Shown here: in pieces, positions 9,373 through 17,956 of the stretch
How positions within the stretch are numbered: position 1 is the first letter of the stretch
Layout: every line of letters starts with the position of its first letter
Assembly (NCBI GenBank): GCA_963974915.1
Contig: CAXBES010000012.1
Coordinates: forward strand, 62,001 to 126,000
From: CAXBES01 sp963974915
GTDB taxonomy: Bacteria; Bacteroidota; Bacteroidia; Flavobacteriales; Flavobacteriaceae
Length of the DNA: 64,000 bases
Reading direction: 5' to 3'
Notes under the pieces: model-generated
Seen by the model: the letters and a program-made list of their open reading frames with translations, nothing else
Database searches by the model: none
What the model was told of the DNA's origin: nothing
Made by a program: the position numbers and the translations under genes

Positions 9373-10248
9373 ATGAAAGGTATTATTCTAGCTGGAGGTT
9401 CGGGAACAAGACTACATCCTTTAACCTTAGCAATAAGTAAGCAATTGCTTCCAATATATGATAAACCAATGGTTTATTATCCGTTATCGGTATTAATGCT
9501 CGCGGGAATTAAAGAAATCCTTATTATATCCACTCCGCACGATCTTCCTCACTTTAAACACCTTTTAGGAGATGGGAAGAATTTGGGGATCACATTGGAA
9601 TATATAGAGCAACCCAGTCCAGATGGTTTGGCTCAGGCATTTATTTTGGGGGATCAATTTATTGGAGATGATGATGTGTGTTTGGTGCTCGGCGACAATA
9701 TCTTTTACGGCTCTGGTTTACAAAAATTATTAATAGATGCGAAACAAACGGTTGTTTCAGAGAGAAAAGCTGTAGTCTTTGGAAGTTATGTTAACGATCC
9801 GCAACGATATGGTGTGGCCGAGTTTAATAGTAACAAAGAGGTTTTGAGTATTGAAGAAAAACCGGAGCATCCAAAATCAAATTATGCGGTTGTAGGATTA
9901 TATTTTTATCCTAATTCGGTGATCAATATCGCTAAAGGTGTAAAACCATCTAAAAGAGGAGAACTTGAAATTACTACTGTGAATCAGAATTATTTGGATC
10001 GGAAAAGTCTGGTGATGCAAATATTAAGTCGTGGGTTCGCATGGTTAGATACAGGAACGCATGAAGCGCTAACTGAAGCAACCGAATTTGTGAAGGCTTT
10101 AGAAAAAAGAACCGGATTAAAGATCGCCTGTATTGAAGAAATCGCCCTAAACAATAACTGGATAACCAAGGAGGAACTTCGTGCTCAAGTAGCTAATTTA
10201 AAAGGAGAATACTATAGTTATTTGCAGAAATTGACTAGTACTAAATAA
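9373..10248 (+). CDS. rfbA: Glucose-1-phosphate thymidylyltransferase RmlA
   Basis: Makes dTDP-glucose from dTTP and glucose-1-phosphate, the substrate of the preceding RmlB. 291 residues, normal family length. The nucleotidyl-transfer loop GGSGTRLHPLT is at residues 8-18, followed by KQLLPIYDKPMVYYPLS, and the metal-binding/sugar site GDNIFYG and GFAWLDTGTHEAL are intact. Together with rfbB it gives only the first two steps of dTDP-deoxysugar synthesis. Confidence 0.96.
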   Translation: MKGIILAGGSGTRLHPLTLAISKQLLPIYDKPMVYYPLSVLMLAGIKEILIISTPHDLPHFKHLLGDGKNLGITLEYIEQPSPDGLAQAFILGDQFIGDDDVCLVLGDNIFYGSGLQKLLIDAKQTVVSERKAVVFGSYVNDPQRYGVAEFNSNKEVLSIEEKPEHPKSNYAVVGLYFYPNSVINIAKGVKPSKRGELEITTVNQNYLDRKSLVMQILSRGFAWLDTGTHEALTEATEFVKALEKRTGLKIACIEEIALNNNWITKEELRAQVANLKGEYYSYLQKLTSTK

Positions 10249-10351
10249 GGCTGAGTTTGACCATCCCGCGTGCATGTAATTCTTGGTCATTAAAGAATCA
10301 AGGTCTTGAAAAAATGCTGTTTTAAACGAATAAGAATATATTGAGTAACAC

Positions 10352-11539
10352 ATGAACATATTAAATCTAATTGGACGCGAAAAAGAGCTATTTGCCAGAG
10401 ATGTAGAAGAACATGAGGATAAATTAAAAGAGATTGTTAATAATTCTCGGTTTCTAGTACTTGGAGGAGCAGGTTCTATTGGGCAGGCGGTTACTAAGGA
10501 AATTTTTAAACGGAATCCAAAAAAGCTCCATGTGGTTGATATTAGCGAGAACAACATGGTAGAATTAGTGCGTGATATTAGAAGTTCATTTGGTTACATA
10601 GACGGAGATTTTCAAACATTTGCTCTGGACATTGGATCGGTAGAATATGATGCTTATATAAAAGCGGATGGAGCATACGATTATGTTTTAAATCTTTCGG
10701 CATTAAAGCACGTTAGAAGTGAAAAGGATCCTTTTACTTTAATGCGTATGATTGATGTCAATGTGTTTAATACGGAAAAAACGCTTCAGCAATCCATAGA
10801 CAACGGAGTCAAAAAGTACTTTTGTGTTTCTACAGATAAGGCAGCAAATCCTGTAAACATGATGGGTGCTTCTAAGAGAATTATGGAGATGTATTTGATG
10901 CGAAAGAGTAAGGAACTGAATATTTCTACAGCACGTTTTGCCAATGTTGCCTTCTCTGATGGGTCTTTACTTCACGGCTTTAATCAGCGCATTGCAAAAA
11001 AACAACCTATTGTAGCTCCTAACGATATTAGAAGGTATTTTGTTACCCCGAAAGAATCTGGAGAACTCTGTCTAATGTCTTGCCTGCTTGGTGAAAATCG
11101 CGATATATTTTTTCCGAAGTTAGACGAAAACTTAAATTTAATTTCTTTCGCCGATATCGCTGTTAAATATTTAGAGGATATAGGATATGCGCCATACCTG
11201 TGCGATTCGGAGGAAGAAGCACGGACCAAAGTAGATACATTGATAGCCGAAAAGAAATGGCCGTGTTTATTTACCGGTAGTGACACTACAGGCGAGAAGG
11301 ACTTTGAGGAGTTCTTTACAGAAAATGAGACTCTTGATATGGATAGGTTTTATAACTTCGGAATTATTAAAAATGAACCAAATTTTGATCAGTTAAAACT
11401 TGAAGGGTTTACTACCTTTATAAATACAATGAAAAGAGATGGACATTGGACTAAAGAAGCTATTGTGGATATGTTCAATGATATGATTCCGAATTTTGGA
11501 CATAAGGAGACCGGAAAGTATTTGGATTCTAAGATGTAA
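10352..11539 (+). CDS. UDP/GDP-N-acetylhexosamine 4,6-dehydratase, LegB/PglF-like soluble SDR
   Basis: 395-residue SDR of the polysaccharide-biosynthesis (CapD/FlaA1) type. Motifs: GGAGSIGQ for NAD near residue 37, ALKHV near residue 115, STDKAANPVN, and MMGASK with Met in place of the SDR Tyr, as in PglF-like dehydratases. It lacks the membrane domain of the PglF at 31157 and carries a longer C-terminus (FGHKETGKYL). It should make a 4-keto-6-deoxy hexosamine nucleotide that a downstream aminotransferase (14045) can aminate. LegB (GDP-GlcNAc) and UDP-GlcNAc dehydratases cannot be separated by eye; the CBS-nucleotidyltransferase at 19161 favours a GDP-linked substrate weakly. Confidence 0.82.
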   Translation: MNILNLIGREKELFARDVEEHEDKLKEIVNNSRFLVLGGAGSIGQAVTKEIFKRNPKKLHVVDISENNMVELVRDIRSSFGYIDGDFQTFALDIGSVEYDAYIKADGAYDYVLNLSALKHVRSEKDPFTLMRMIDVNVFNTEKTLQQSIDNGVKKYFCVSTDKAANPVNMMGASKRIMEMYLMRKSKELNISTARFANVAFSDGSLLHGFNQRIAKKQPIVAPNDIRRYFVTPKESGELCLMSCLLGENRDIFFPKLDENLNLISFADIAVKYLEDIGYAPYLCDSEEEARTKVDTLIAEKKWPCLFTGSDTTGEKDFEEFFTENETLDMDRFYNFGIIKNEPNFDQLKLEGFTTFINTMKRDGHWTKEAIVDMFNDMIPNFGHKETGKYLDSKM

Positions 11540-11563
11540 TCTCCTTATTTAGTCAGTACTTGA

Positions 11564-13090
11564 ATGAACAATTCCAATAAAGTCGTTTTTAATACCGGAG
11601 TCTTATACCTAAGACTAATAGTGGGATTGGTTATTGGTTTGTTGACTACACGATTAGTGTTAGAAGCCTTAGGTGAAACAGATTATGGGATCTATATGCT
11701 TGTGGCCGGGGTGGTAGCGATGTTGGGAATTTTGAATTCAAATATGTCTAATACTTCCATGCGCTTTATTGCACATAGTTTGGGGTCTAAAGATGAAAAA
11801 CATATTGTTGCAACTTTTAACACTACATTATTTCTACATTTTTTTGTTGGATTTGTTGTGGTCATTATAATGCTGATAGGCGGAATAATTCTGTTTGAGT
11901 ATTTTCTCAATATCCCATCAGATCGGGTTTTTGATGCTAAAGTTGTTTTCGCTTGTATGGTTTTAACCACATTGATTACTGTGATTTCGGTACCTTACGA
12001 TGCCTTGATCAATGCTCATGAAAATCTTTTAGTATTATCGCTGGTCGATATTCTGGGAGATGTATTAAAATTACTAATAGCAATTTATTTATTGTACAGC
12101 GATACTAATTTGTTGATTCAATACGGTATATTAATGCTTGTGGTGCAAATTATATTGAGGATAATAAAGCAAGTGTACAGTAGAATAAAATACAAAGAAA
12201 GCAAGATGCGATACAGCACATTCGACAGAAATTTGATGAGATCTATTCTAAACTTTACCGGTTGGAACTTATTTGGATCTATTGCGAGTATGGCGGTTAT
12301 TCAAGTAAGAAGTATATTATTAAATATGTTCTTTGGTGTTAAAGTGAACGCAGCCGAAGGTGTTGCCAAATCTGCGAGTACTGCTTTAAATATGGTGTCA
12401 ACAAGTATGACCATGGCGATAAATCCACAAATGGTTAAAAGTGAAGGAAGCGGGAATAGAGATCAAATGATTTATATAACGAAATTGAGTGCAAAATTTT
12501 CAATCTTTTTATTTGGGTTATTTGCTATCCCGGTATTACTTGAAGCACCTTTTTTACTGAAATTATGGTTGATAGAACTACCGGAATATGTGGTTGTGTT
12601 TTTTCAGATTTCGGTACTCACATTGCTATTAGAAAAATTTACTTTTCCTATAACTGATGCAATTCGAGCCATTGGGGATATTCGTCGTTTTCAAATAACT
12701 GAAACAATATTCTTTCTTCTGGGAATACCCATAGCGTATTTATTCTTTAAGTTGGGTTATGCACCTGAGAGTATATATATTGTTGGATTATGTATATCGG
12801 GACTTGTGTTCTTTAACAGGCTATATTTTGGTAAAAAAATTGTTGGAATTAGGCCTACTACCTACATTTTAGAATCAATTGTTCCTGTAATTATTCCAAT
12901 GATAATTTCACTCTTAATAACCTCTGCGCTTTATTTCAATATGGAAAGTGGTTTCTTGCGCTTTTTCACCGTTAGTATTTCTTTTGGGATACTTTTAGCA
13001 TTGTTATTCTGGAAATTCGGTATTAATAGAACAGAGAAAGAAAAATTTATATCGATTGCCAAATCGTTTATATCAAGAATAAAAAGATAG
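11564..13090 (+). CDS. Second Wzx/MATE-like polysaccharide flippase
   Basis: 508 residues, about 12-14 hydrophobic segments, starting with VVFNTGVLYLRLIVGLVIGL followed by TTRLVLEALGETDYGIYMLV, which is typical of Bacteroidota lipopolysaccharide flippases in the MOP superfamily. It is clearly different from the WzxC-like protein at 3524. It lies 24 bp after the dehydratase gene and 19 bp before a glycosyltransferase gene. Two flippases in one locus suggest either two lipid-linked products or functional division. Confidence 0.86.
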   Translation: MNNSNKVVFNTGVLYLRLIVGLVIGLLTTRLVLEALGETDYGIYMLVAGVVAMLGILNSNMSNTSMRFIAHSLGSKDEKHIVATFNTTLFLHFFVGFVVVIIMLIGGIILFEYFLNIPSDRVFDAKVVFACMVLTTLITVISVPYDALINAHENLLVLSLVDILGDVLKLLIAIYLLYSDTNLLIQYGILMLVVQIILRIIKQVYSRIKYKESKMRYSTFDRNLMRSILNFTGWNLFGSIASMAVIQVRSILLNMFFGVKVNAAEGVAKSASTALNMVSTSMTMAINPQMVKSEGSGNRDQMIYITKLSAKFSIFLFGLFAIPVLLEAPFLLKLWLIELPEYVVVFFQISVLTLLLEKFTFPITDAIRAIGDIRRFQITETIFFLLGIPIAYLFFKLGYAPESIYIVGLCISGLVFFNRLYFGKKIVGIRPTTYILESIVPVIIPMIISLLITSALYFNMESGFLRFFTVSISFGILLALLFWKFGINRTEKEKFISIAKSFISRIKR

Positions 13091-13109
13091 GATATAATAC
13101 TTATAAAAT

Positions 13110-14042
13110 ATGAAACATAATTGCGAAGCGCCGGTATTATTAATTGCCTTTAACAGACCCGACACCACTTTAGAAGTTATGAAGGTCTTGGAAGTTGTGA
13201 AACCATTAAAATTATACGTAGCGATTGATGGTCCACGTACTAATAGACCTGAAGAAGTTGAATTGACTAATGAAGTAGCGCAAATTACAAAACAAATTAA
13301 TTGGGATTGTGAAGTAAAATACTTGATAAGAGAGAAAAATGTAGGATGTAAATTAGGGGTTTCGGGTGCGATTACCTGGGTTTTTGAAAGTGAAGACAGG
13401 GCAATTATTATTGAGGACGATATTATTGCGGCACCAACATTCTTTAGTTTTGCCGAAAATCTATTGGAGAGATATAAGACTGATGAGAGAGTTGCAATGA
13501 TTAGCGCTAATAATTACACCCCGCTCAATAATCTGGATGGAGATTATTTGTTTTCACAATACGGACATATTTGGGGTTGGGCAACTTGGAAGCGGGTGTG
13601 GGATCAGTTTGATGTCGAGGTTCCCGAAATTCACAAAGCTGTAAAGTCTAATCTCAACCAAATGTGGTTTACAAGTTCTTCTGAAAAGAAATATTTAAAA
13701 CGATATTTTACCAAGTTAGCAACTAGTCTTAAAAATAAAGCTATAAATACTTGGGACATTCAGTTCGTATTCTTTAGGTTTCAGAACAATCTATTATCTA
13801 TAGTTCCTAGGGTAAATCTAGCATCCAATATTGGTGAAAATAGCTCCAGAGAAGACAATAACGATTCTAAGCCAATGGAGCACTACTATGCATCCGATAA
13901 AGACTTTACATTGAAAAATCATCCGGAGAAAGTAGAATGGAATAAGGAGTATGACGCTTATCACTTTAATAACCACATTGATAAATTGTCATTTTTAGAA
14001 AAAGCAAAATATAAACTGAAAAAGAAATTAAACATTAAATAA
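13110..14042 (+). CDS. GT-A fold glycosyltransferase (GNT-I-like)
   Basis: 310 residues. The start APVLLIAFNRPDTTLEVM, then the putative metal-binding acidic stretch IIIEDDIIAAPTFF (about residues 106-119), and GHIWGWATWKRVWDQ are typical of a GT-A nucleotide-diphospho-sugar transferase group common in bacterial O-antigen loci (GNT-I/HlpA-like). No membrane segment, so it probably acts at the cytoplasmic face of the inner membrane on a lipid-linked acceptor. Only 2 bp separate it from the aminotransferase gene. Donor and acceptor cannot be predicted. Confidence 0.78.
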   Translation: MKHNCEAPVLLIAFNRPDTTLEVMKVLEVVKPLKLYVAIDGPRTNRPEEVELTNEVAQITKQINWDCEVKYLIREKNVGCKLGVSGAITWVFESEDRAIIIEDDIIAAPTFFSFAENLLERYKTDERVAMISANNYTPLNNLDGDYLFSQYGHIWGWATWKRVWDQFDVEVPEIHKAVKSNLNQMWFTSSSEKKYLKRYFTKLATSLKNKAINTWDIQFVFFRFQNNLLSIVPRVNLASNIGENSSREDNNDSKPMEHYYASDKDFTLKNHPEKVEWNKEYDAYHFNNHIDKLSFLEKAKYKLKKKLNIK

Positions 14043-14044
14043 TT

Positions 14045-15178
14045 ATGGAATATAGAATCCCACTATTCCAATTGAACTTTGGAGAAGAGGAAATAGAAGC
14101 GGTTACTGAGACCATTCGTTCTAAATGGATTTCTACCGGTCCCAGATGTGATGAATTGGAAGAAATGTTTATGGATATGTTTCAGGTTAACCATGCCATA
14201 AGTGTATCCAATTGTACAGATGCGCTGCACCTTGCAATGATCGTGAATGGAGTGGAAGCCGGAGATGAAGTAATTTGTCCTTCCTTAACTTTTGCCGCCT
14301 CTGTAAATTGTATTCGATATGTTGGCGCCACTCCCGTGTTTTGCGACATTCAGTCTTTGGATGATATGAATATTAGTCCGAAGCAAATCGAAAAATTAAT
14401 TACACCTAAAACTAAAGCGATTGTTGTGGTTCACATGGCAGGGTTTCCTGCAGATATGGATGCCATCATGGATATAGCTAAAAGGTATAACCTTAAAGTT
14501 ATTGAGGATTCGTGTCATGCTCCACTTTCAGAATATAAAGGAAAGAAACTAGGGACCATAGGGAGTATGGGGTGTTTTAGTTTTTTTTCTAATAAAAATA
14601 TTAGTACCGGTGAGGGTGGAATGATCATCACAAATGATGAAGAAATTGCAAAACGCTGCCGTTTATTAAGATCACACGGCATGACTACAATGTCGTACCA
14701 AAGAGCAAAAGGTCACGCCACATCTTATGATGTCGTTGATTTGGGGCATAATTTCAGAATGGATGATATTAGAGCTTCTATTGGGGTGGTGCAGATGAGA
14801 AAGTTAAGAAACGACTTGATAAAGCGTCAGAAGGTTAGAGAGCTATATGTCGAAAAACTATCTGAGATAAAAGATGTCATTGTTCCTTTTGCATCTAATA
14901 CTGAATTTGTATCGAATTACATCATGCCAATAGTCCTTAAAAACTCTTCAATAGAAAAAAGAGATAAACTAAGAGACTTTCTTCACACGGAAGGTATTCA
15001 GACAAGCAATCATTATCCGGCAATTCATAGGTTTTCTATTTATAAGGATTATCCTGCCAATTTACCTATAACCGAATATGTTTGCGACAATGAAATTACA
15101 CTTCCAATGTATGCTGCACTCACGGAAAATGATATTAATTTTATAGCTTCCACCTTAAAAAATGGATTAAATGAATAA
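14045..15178 (+). CDS. DegT/DnrJ/EryC1 sugar aminotransferase
   Basis: PLP-dependent aminotransferase (377 residues) acting on nucleotide-linked ketosugars. Seen: SNCTDALHLAM (cofactor phosphate region), VIEDSCHAPLSEY, the Schiff-base Lys region SFFSNKNISTGEGG near residue 185, and NFRMDDIRASIG. It is distinct from the PglE homologue at 29987. The ATP-grasp gene begins inside its end (8-nt overlap), so the two proteins are probably made together, consistent with amination of a sugar followed by acylation of the new amine. The likely substrate is the product of the dehydratase at 10352 or of RmlB. Confidence 0.9.
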   Translation: MEYRIPLFQLNFGEEEIEAVTETIRSKWISTGPRCDELEEMFMDMFQVNHAISVSNCTDALHLAMIVNGVEAGDEVICPSLTFAASVNCIRYVGATPVFCDIQSLDDMNISPKQIEKLITPKTKAIVVVHMAGFPADMDAIMDIAKRYNLKVIEDSCHAPLSEYKGKKLGTIGSMGCFSFFSNKNISTGEGGMIITNDEEIAKRCRLLRSHGMTTMSYQRAKGHATSYDVVDLGHNFRMDDIRASIGVVQMRKLRNDLIKRQKVRELYVEKLSEIKDVIVPFASNTEFVSNYIMPIVLKNSSIEKRDKLRDFLHTEGIQTSNHYPAIHRFSIYKDYPANLPITEYVCDNEITLPMYAALTENDINFIASTLKNGLNE

Positions 15179-16355
15179 ATCTATTTTAATTTTTGGTGTT
15201 GCGAAGCTACAGCGATCGTTAATAGTACAAGCTAAAAAATTAGGACTCTTTACAATTGGGATAGATCCTGATAGTAATGCCGAATGTAGTGCCTTAGTGG
15301 ATGTATTTGAAACGGTGGCAGGTAATGATTACGAAAAAACACTGGAAGTTGCAAGAAAATATAAAATATCGGGAGTAGTTACTTCGGCAACAGATAAACC
15401 ATTAGTTATGATGGCTAGAATAGCAGAAACTCTAAAACTCCCTTTTATATCGGTTAATAGTGCAATAACATCAACCGATAAATATTTAATGAAAATGGCC
15501 TTCATAGAAGGAGGGATTCCCTTCGCTTATGGAAAACTAGTCGATAAGATTGAAGATTTTGAATACCCAGTAATAATTAAGCCTAGAGATAATTCTGGTA
15601 GCAGAGGCGTAATATATTGTGATAATAAGTTTGATGCTGAACGGGGTTTAAAAGAAGCAAAGAGTTATACAAGTCAGGAAAGTGTTTTAGTAGAAGAGTA
15701 TATTGAAGGAGATGAGTACAGCATTGAGAGTCTTCATTTTGGAGGGGATTCATACGTCATTCAGTATACTGAGAAAATAACGACTCCTTCACCTTATAAT
15801 GTAGAGTTAGGACATGATCAACCGGCAAATATTAGCGAAAAAGATAGACAAGAAATCAATATAATTATTTCAAAAATAGCAAAAGCTTTAGGTTTCAATA
15901 ATTGTGCAGCGCACACAGAGTTAAAAATTGGTAAAAAAGGAATTTTCGTAATTGAAACGAGTCCTAGATTAGGTGGAGATTTTATAACTTCCCATTTGGT
16001 ACCGTTATCTACGGGTATTAATATTGAAGAAGCGTTATTAAAAATTGCTATTGGGGAAAAACCAAACATTAAAATATTATTTAATAAAAGTGCCATTATT
16101 CGTTTCTTAATTTTAGAAAAAGGAATTATAAGTCAGCTCAATTTACCTGAAAGACCTACAGAGGAATGGGATGTGGAACATTTTTCTTTCAATTTGGAAC
16201 TCGGGGATGATATACCCTCAATTAAGAATAGCTTGGATCGATATGGGGAAGTTATTTTAAGGGATGATAAACTAATAGATGTAGAAAAGAAATATGAAAT
16301 TTATCTAAATAAAATAAAAGATAGAATTAAAGTTGAAAAACCTAAAATTGTTTAA
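15171..16355 (+). CDS. ATP-grasp ligase of the polysaccharide locus
   Basis: 394-residue carboxylate-amine/thiol ligase of the ATP-grasp (carbamoyl-phosphate-synthase-like) type. Motifs: preATP-grasp Rossmann-like start (LIFGVAKLQRSLIVQAKKLG), VIIKPRDNSGSRGV near residue 128, EEYIEGDEYSIE near residue 178, AAHTELKI, and ETSPRLGGDF with the metal-binding Glu. Such enzymes activate a carboxylate as acyl-phosphate and join it to an amine. Overlap with the aminotransferase suggests it attaches an acid or amino acid to the amino group of a sugar; that is inference. The MaoC-like gene follows after 50 bp. Confidence 0.83.
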   Translation: MNKSILIFGVAKLQRSLIVQAKKLGLFTIGIDPDSNAECSALVDVFETVAGNDYEKTLEVARKYKISGVVTSATDKPLVMMARIAETLKLPFISVNSAITSTDKYLMKMAFIEGGIPFAYGKLVDKIEDFEYPVIIKPRDNSGSRGVIYCDNKFDAERGLKEAKSYTSQESVLVEEYIEGDEYSIESLHFGGDSYVIQYTEKITTPSPYNVELGHDQPANISEKDRQEINIIISKIAKALGFNNCAAHTELKIGKKGIFVIETSPRLGGDFITSHLVPLSTGINIEEALLKIAIGEKPNIKILFNKSAIIRFLILEKGIISQLNLPERPTEEWDVEHFSFNLELGDDIPSIKNSLDRYGEVILRDDKLIDVEKKYEIYLNKIKDRIKVEKPKIV

Positions 16356-16405
16356 TTTTCTATTTAAGTAATCTTAGTTTTCATTTAACACTTAAAAACA
16401 AACCC

Positions 16406-16807
16406 TTGGAATTAGAAGATCAATTTGAATATAAATTTACATTTTCTCAAGAAGATGTAGATACTTTTGCCCGTGTTACTGGTGATGTAAATCCCATTCA
16501 TATAGATGTAGAGAAAGCATCTCAAAGTATTTTTAAAACAAGAATAATGCATGGCTTCTTAGGTGGCAGTATATTTTCCAGAGTTTTTGGAACTATATGG
16601 CCGGGAAATGGTACCATTTATCTCAGACAAAATATGAATTTTCTTAAACCCATGTATGTTGAGAAGGAATATGTTGCCCAGTTCAAAGTGATAGAAATTC
16701 TTTCCAAGAACAGATATTTAATTAGTACAGTTGTAAAAAACGAAGCTAATGAAAATACTATTGAAGGAGAAGCTATTATCAAATACGACAATAAACAATT
16801 GTCTTAG
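16406..16807 (+). CDS. MaoC-like (R)-hydratase, hot-dog fold
   Basis: 133 residues. FARVTGDVNPIHID carries the hydratase-2 motif with putative catalytic Asp27 and His32, followed by IMHGFLGGSIFSRV. Relatives such as PhaJ hydrate trans-2-enoyl-CoA to (R)-3-hydroxyacyl-CoA. In this context it may supply a 3-hydroxyacyl group for an amino sugar; anthrose loci of Bacillus use a comparable mix of hydratase, aminotransferase and acyltransferase. No ATG is available near the N-terminus: the start is TTG 16406, giving MELEDQF. No SD is seen. Confidence 0.82.
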   Translation: MELEDQFEYKFTFSQEDVDTFARVTGDVNPIHIDVEKASQSIFKTRIMHGFLGGSIFSRVFGTIWPGNGTIYLRQNMNFLKPMYVEKEYVAQFKVIEILSKNRYLISTVVKNEANENTIEGEAIIKYDNKQLS

Positions 16808-17228
16808 ATTATTACAACAGAACTAAATAGCATTTAGTTTTTATTTTGATGATTAAAATAGCGTCAATTTACAATCTATACTTAAGCCCTTCTGCGAATA
16901 ATAATTTGTCTTAACATAAATAAATCACGAAGGGAAATAATTATGATTTCTTTAAACTACTTTATAAAAACACAAGTTAATAAGTCCAGCAATGGCATTA
17001 ATTAGTATTTTTCGACCTTATTCTTTTTCAATCATTTATAATACCATTAGAGACACCCTCCTTGTTAAAAAATAATAAAAAGAGGTATATTTGTTTCTGA
17101 ATTAGCGGTATAAAAGAAAAGGACAAATTAACCTCATTATTCGTGTCATTTTCAACGTTTTGATTAGTTTTTCGATAGAATTGACTTTCAATAAAAATAA
17201 CAATAATCTAAAGTAACTTAAATATAGT
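16808..17228. other. AT-rich intergenic region with an internal promoter
   Basis: This 421-bp gap has no convincing ORF or RNA gene. It is visibly richer in A and T than the flanking genes. It contains an imperfect inverted repeat (CCCTTC near 16888 and GAAGGG near 16930) and a good promoter at 17062-17093 near its right end. It may mark a recombination boundary between two parts of the locus. Confidence 0.5.
17062..17093 (+). promoter_or_regulatory. Promoter upstream of the GNAT gene
   Basis: TTG at 17062-17064, 21-bp spacer, and TATATTTG at 17086-17093, an excellent match to the Bacteroidota -33/-7 consensus. The leader to ATG 17229 would be about 130 nt. It would start a new transcription unit in the middle of the locus. 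Confidence 0.65.
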
Positions 17229-17786
17229 ATGTATAAAAGTAAGAGAATTCGTTTGAGAGCATTTACCGAAGATGATGCTAATTTGATATTAGAAATGAAA
17301 ATGGATTTTGAAGGTTTAAAAGCAGCAGCAGGGAGACCATTTCCTTCTAATCTGAACAGTGAGAAAGAATGGATTTCTAATATGTACCCTAACGGACTTT
17401 TATCAACTATAGTTTTTGCTATTGAGGAAATTGAAACCGGTTTGTTTGTAGGGTATTGTTCTGCAAGTAATATTAATTATATCAATTCGAATGCACACGT
17501 TGGTTTATTTTTTCATAAGCAAGGCAGGGGAAAAGGATATTTTAAAGAAGCTTCAATTTTATTTTATGGGTATTTATTTAATGAACTAAATCTGCATAAA
17601 GTTCATTCGTTTGTTCTGCTTTATAATGAAGCTGTAATTGTATCTGATAAGAAAATAGGATTTAAAGAAGAAGGAACTATGAAAGAACATATTTATCAAG
17701 GTGGAAGTTATCATGATGCCCTCATTATAGGTTTAACCAAAAAAGATTTTTTCGAAACAAATGATTTAAATAATTATGTGGTATAA
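17229..17786 (+). CDS. GNAT N-acetyltransferase (RimJ/RimL-like)
   Basis: 185 residues. Start IRLRAFTEDDANLILEM and the acetyl-CoA-binding region HKQGRGKGYFKEA with LNLHKVHSFVLLYNEAVI and KIGFKEEGTMKEHIYQGGSYHDALI identify the GNAT fold. Members within O-antigen loci usually acetylate an amino sugar nucleotide. It stands alone between two AT-rich gaps (421 and 170 bp) and has its own promoter. Substrate not predictable; the 4-amino sugar made by the 14045 aminotransferase is a candidate. Confidence 0.84.
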   Translation: MYKSKRIRLRAFTEDDANLILEMKMDFEGLKAAAGRPFPSNLNSEKEWISNMYPNGLLSTIVFAIEEIETGLFVGYCSASNINYINSNAHVGLFFHKQGRGKGYFKEASILFYGYLFNELNLHKVHSFVLLYNEAVIVSDKKIGFKEEGTMKEHIYQGGSYHDALIIGLTKKDFFETNDLNNYVV

Positions 17787-17956
17787 TAATGATACATACA
17801 TAAATAATATTTGTGGTACTATAATGATTCAAGAGCTATAAATAGATTGTTTAAAACTATAACTATAAAAACAGTATATGATTTATAAAGTACTTTCACT
17901 AATAGAGTACTCATAAAAAGTCAATATGATAATTCTAAAGGCATTATTCTTTTAAA

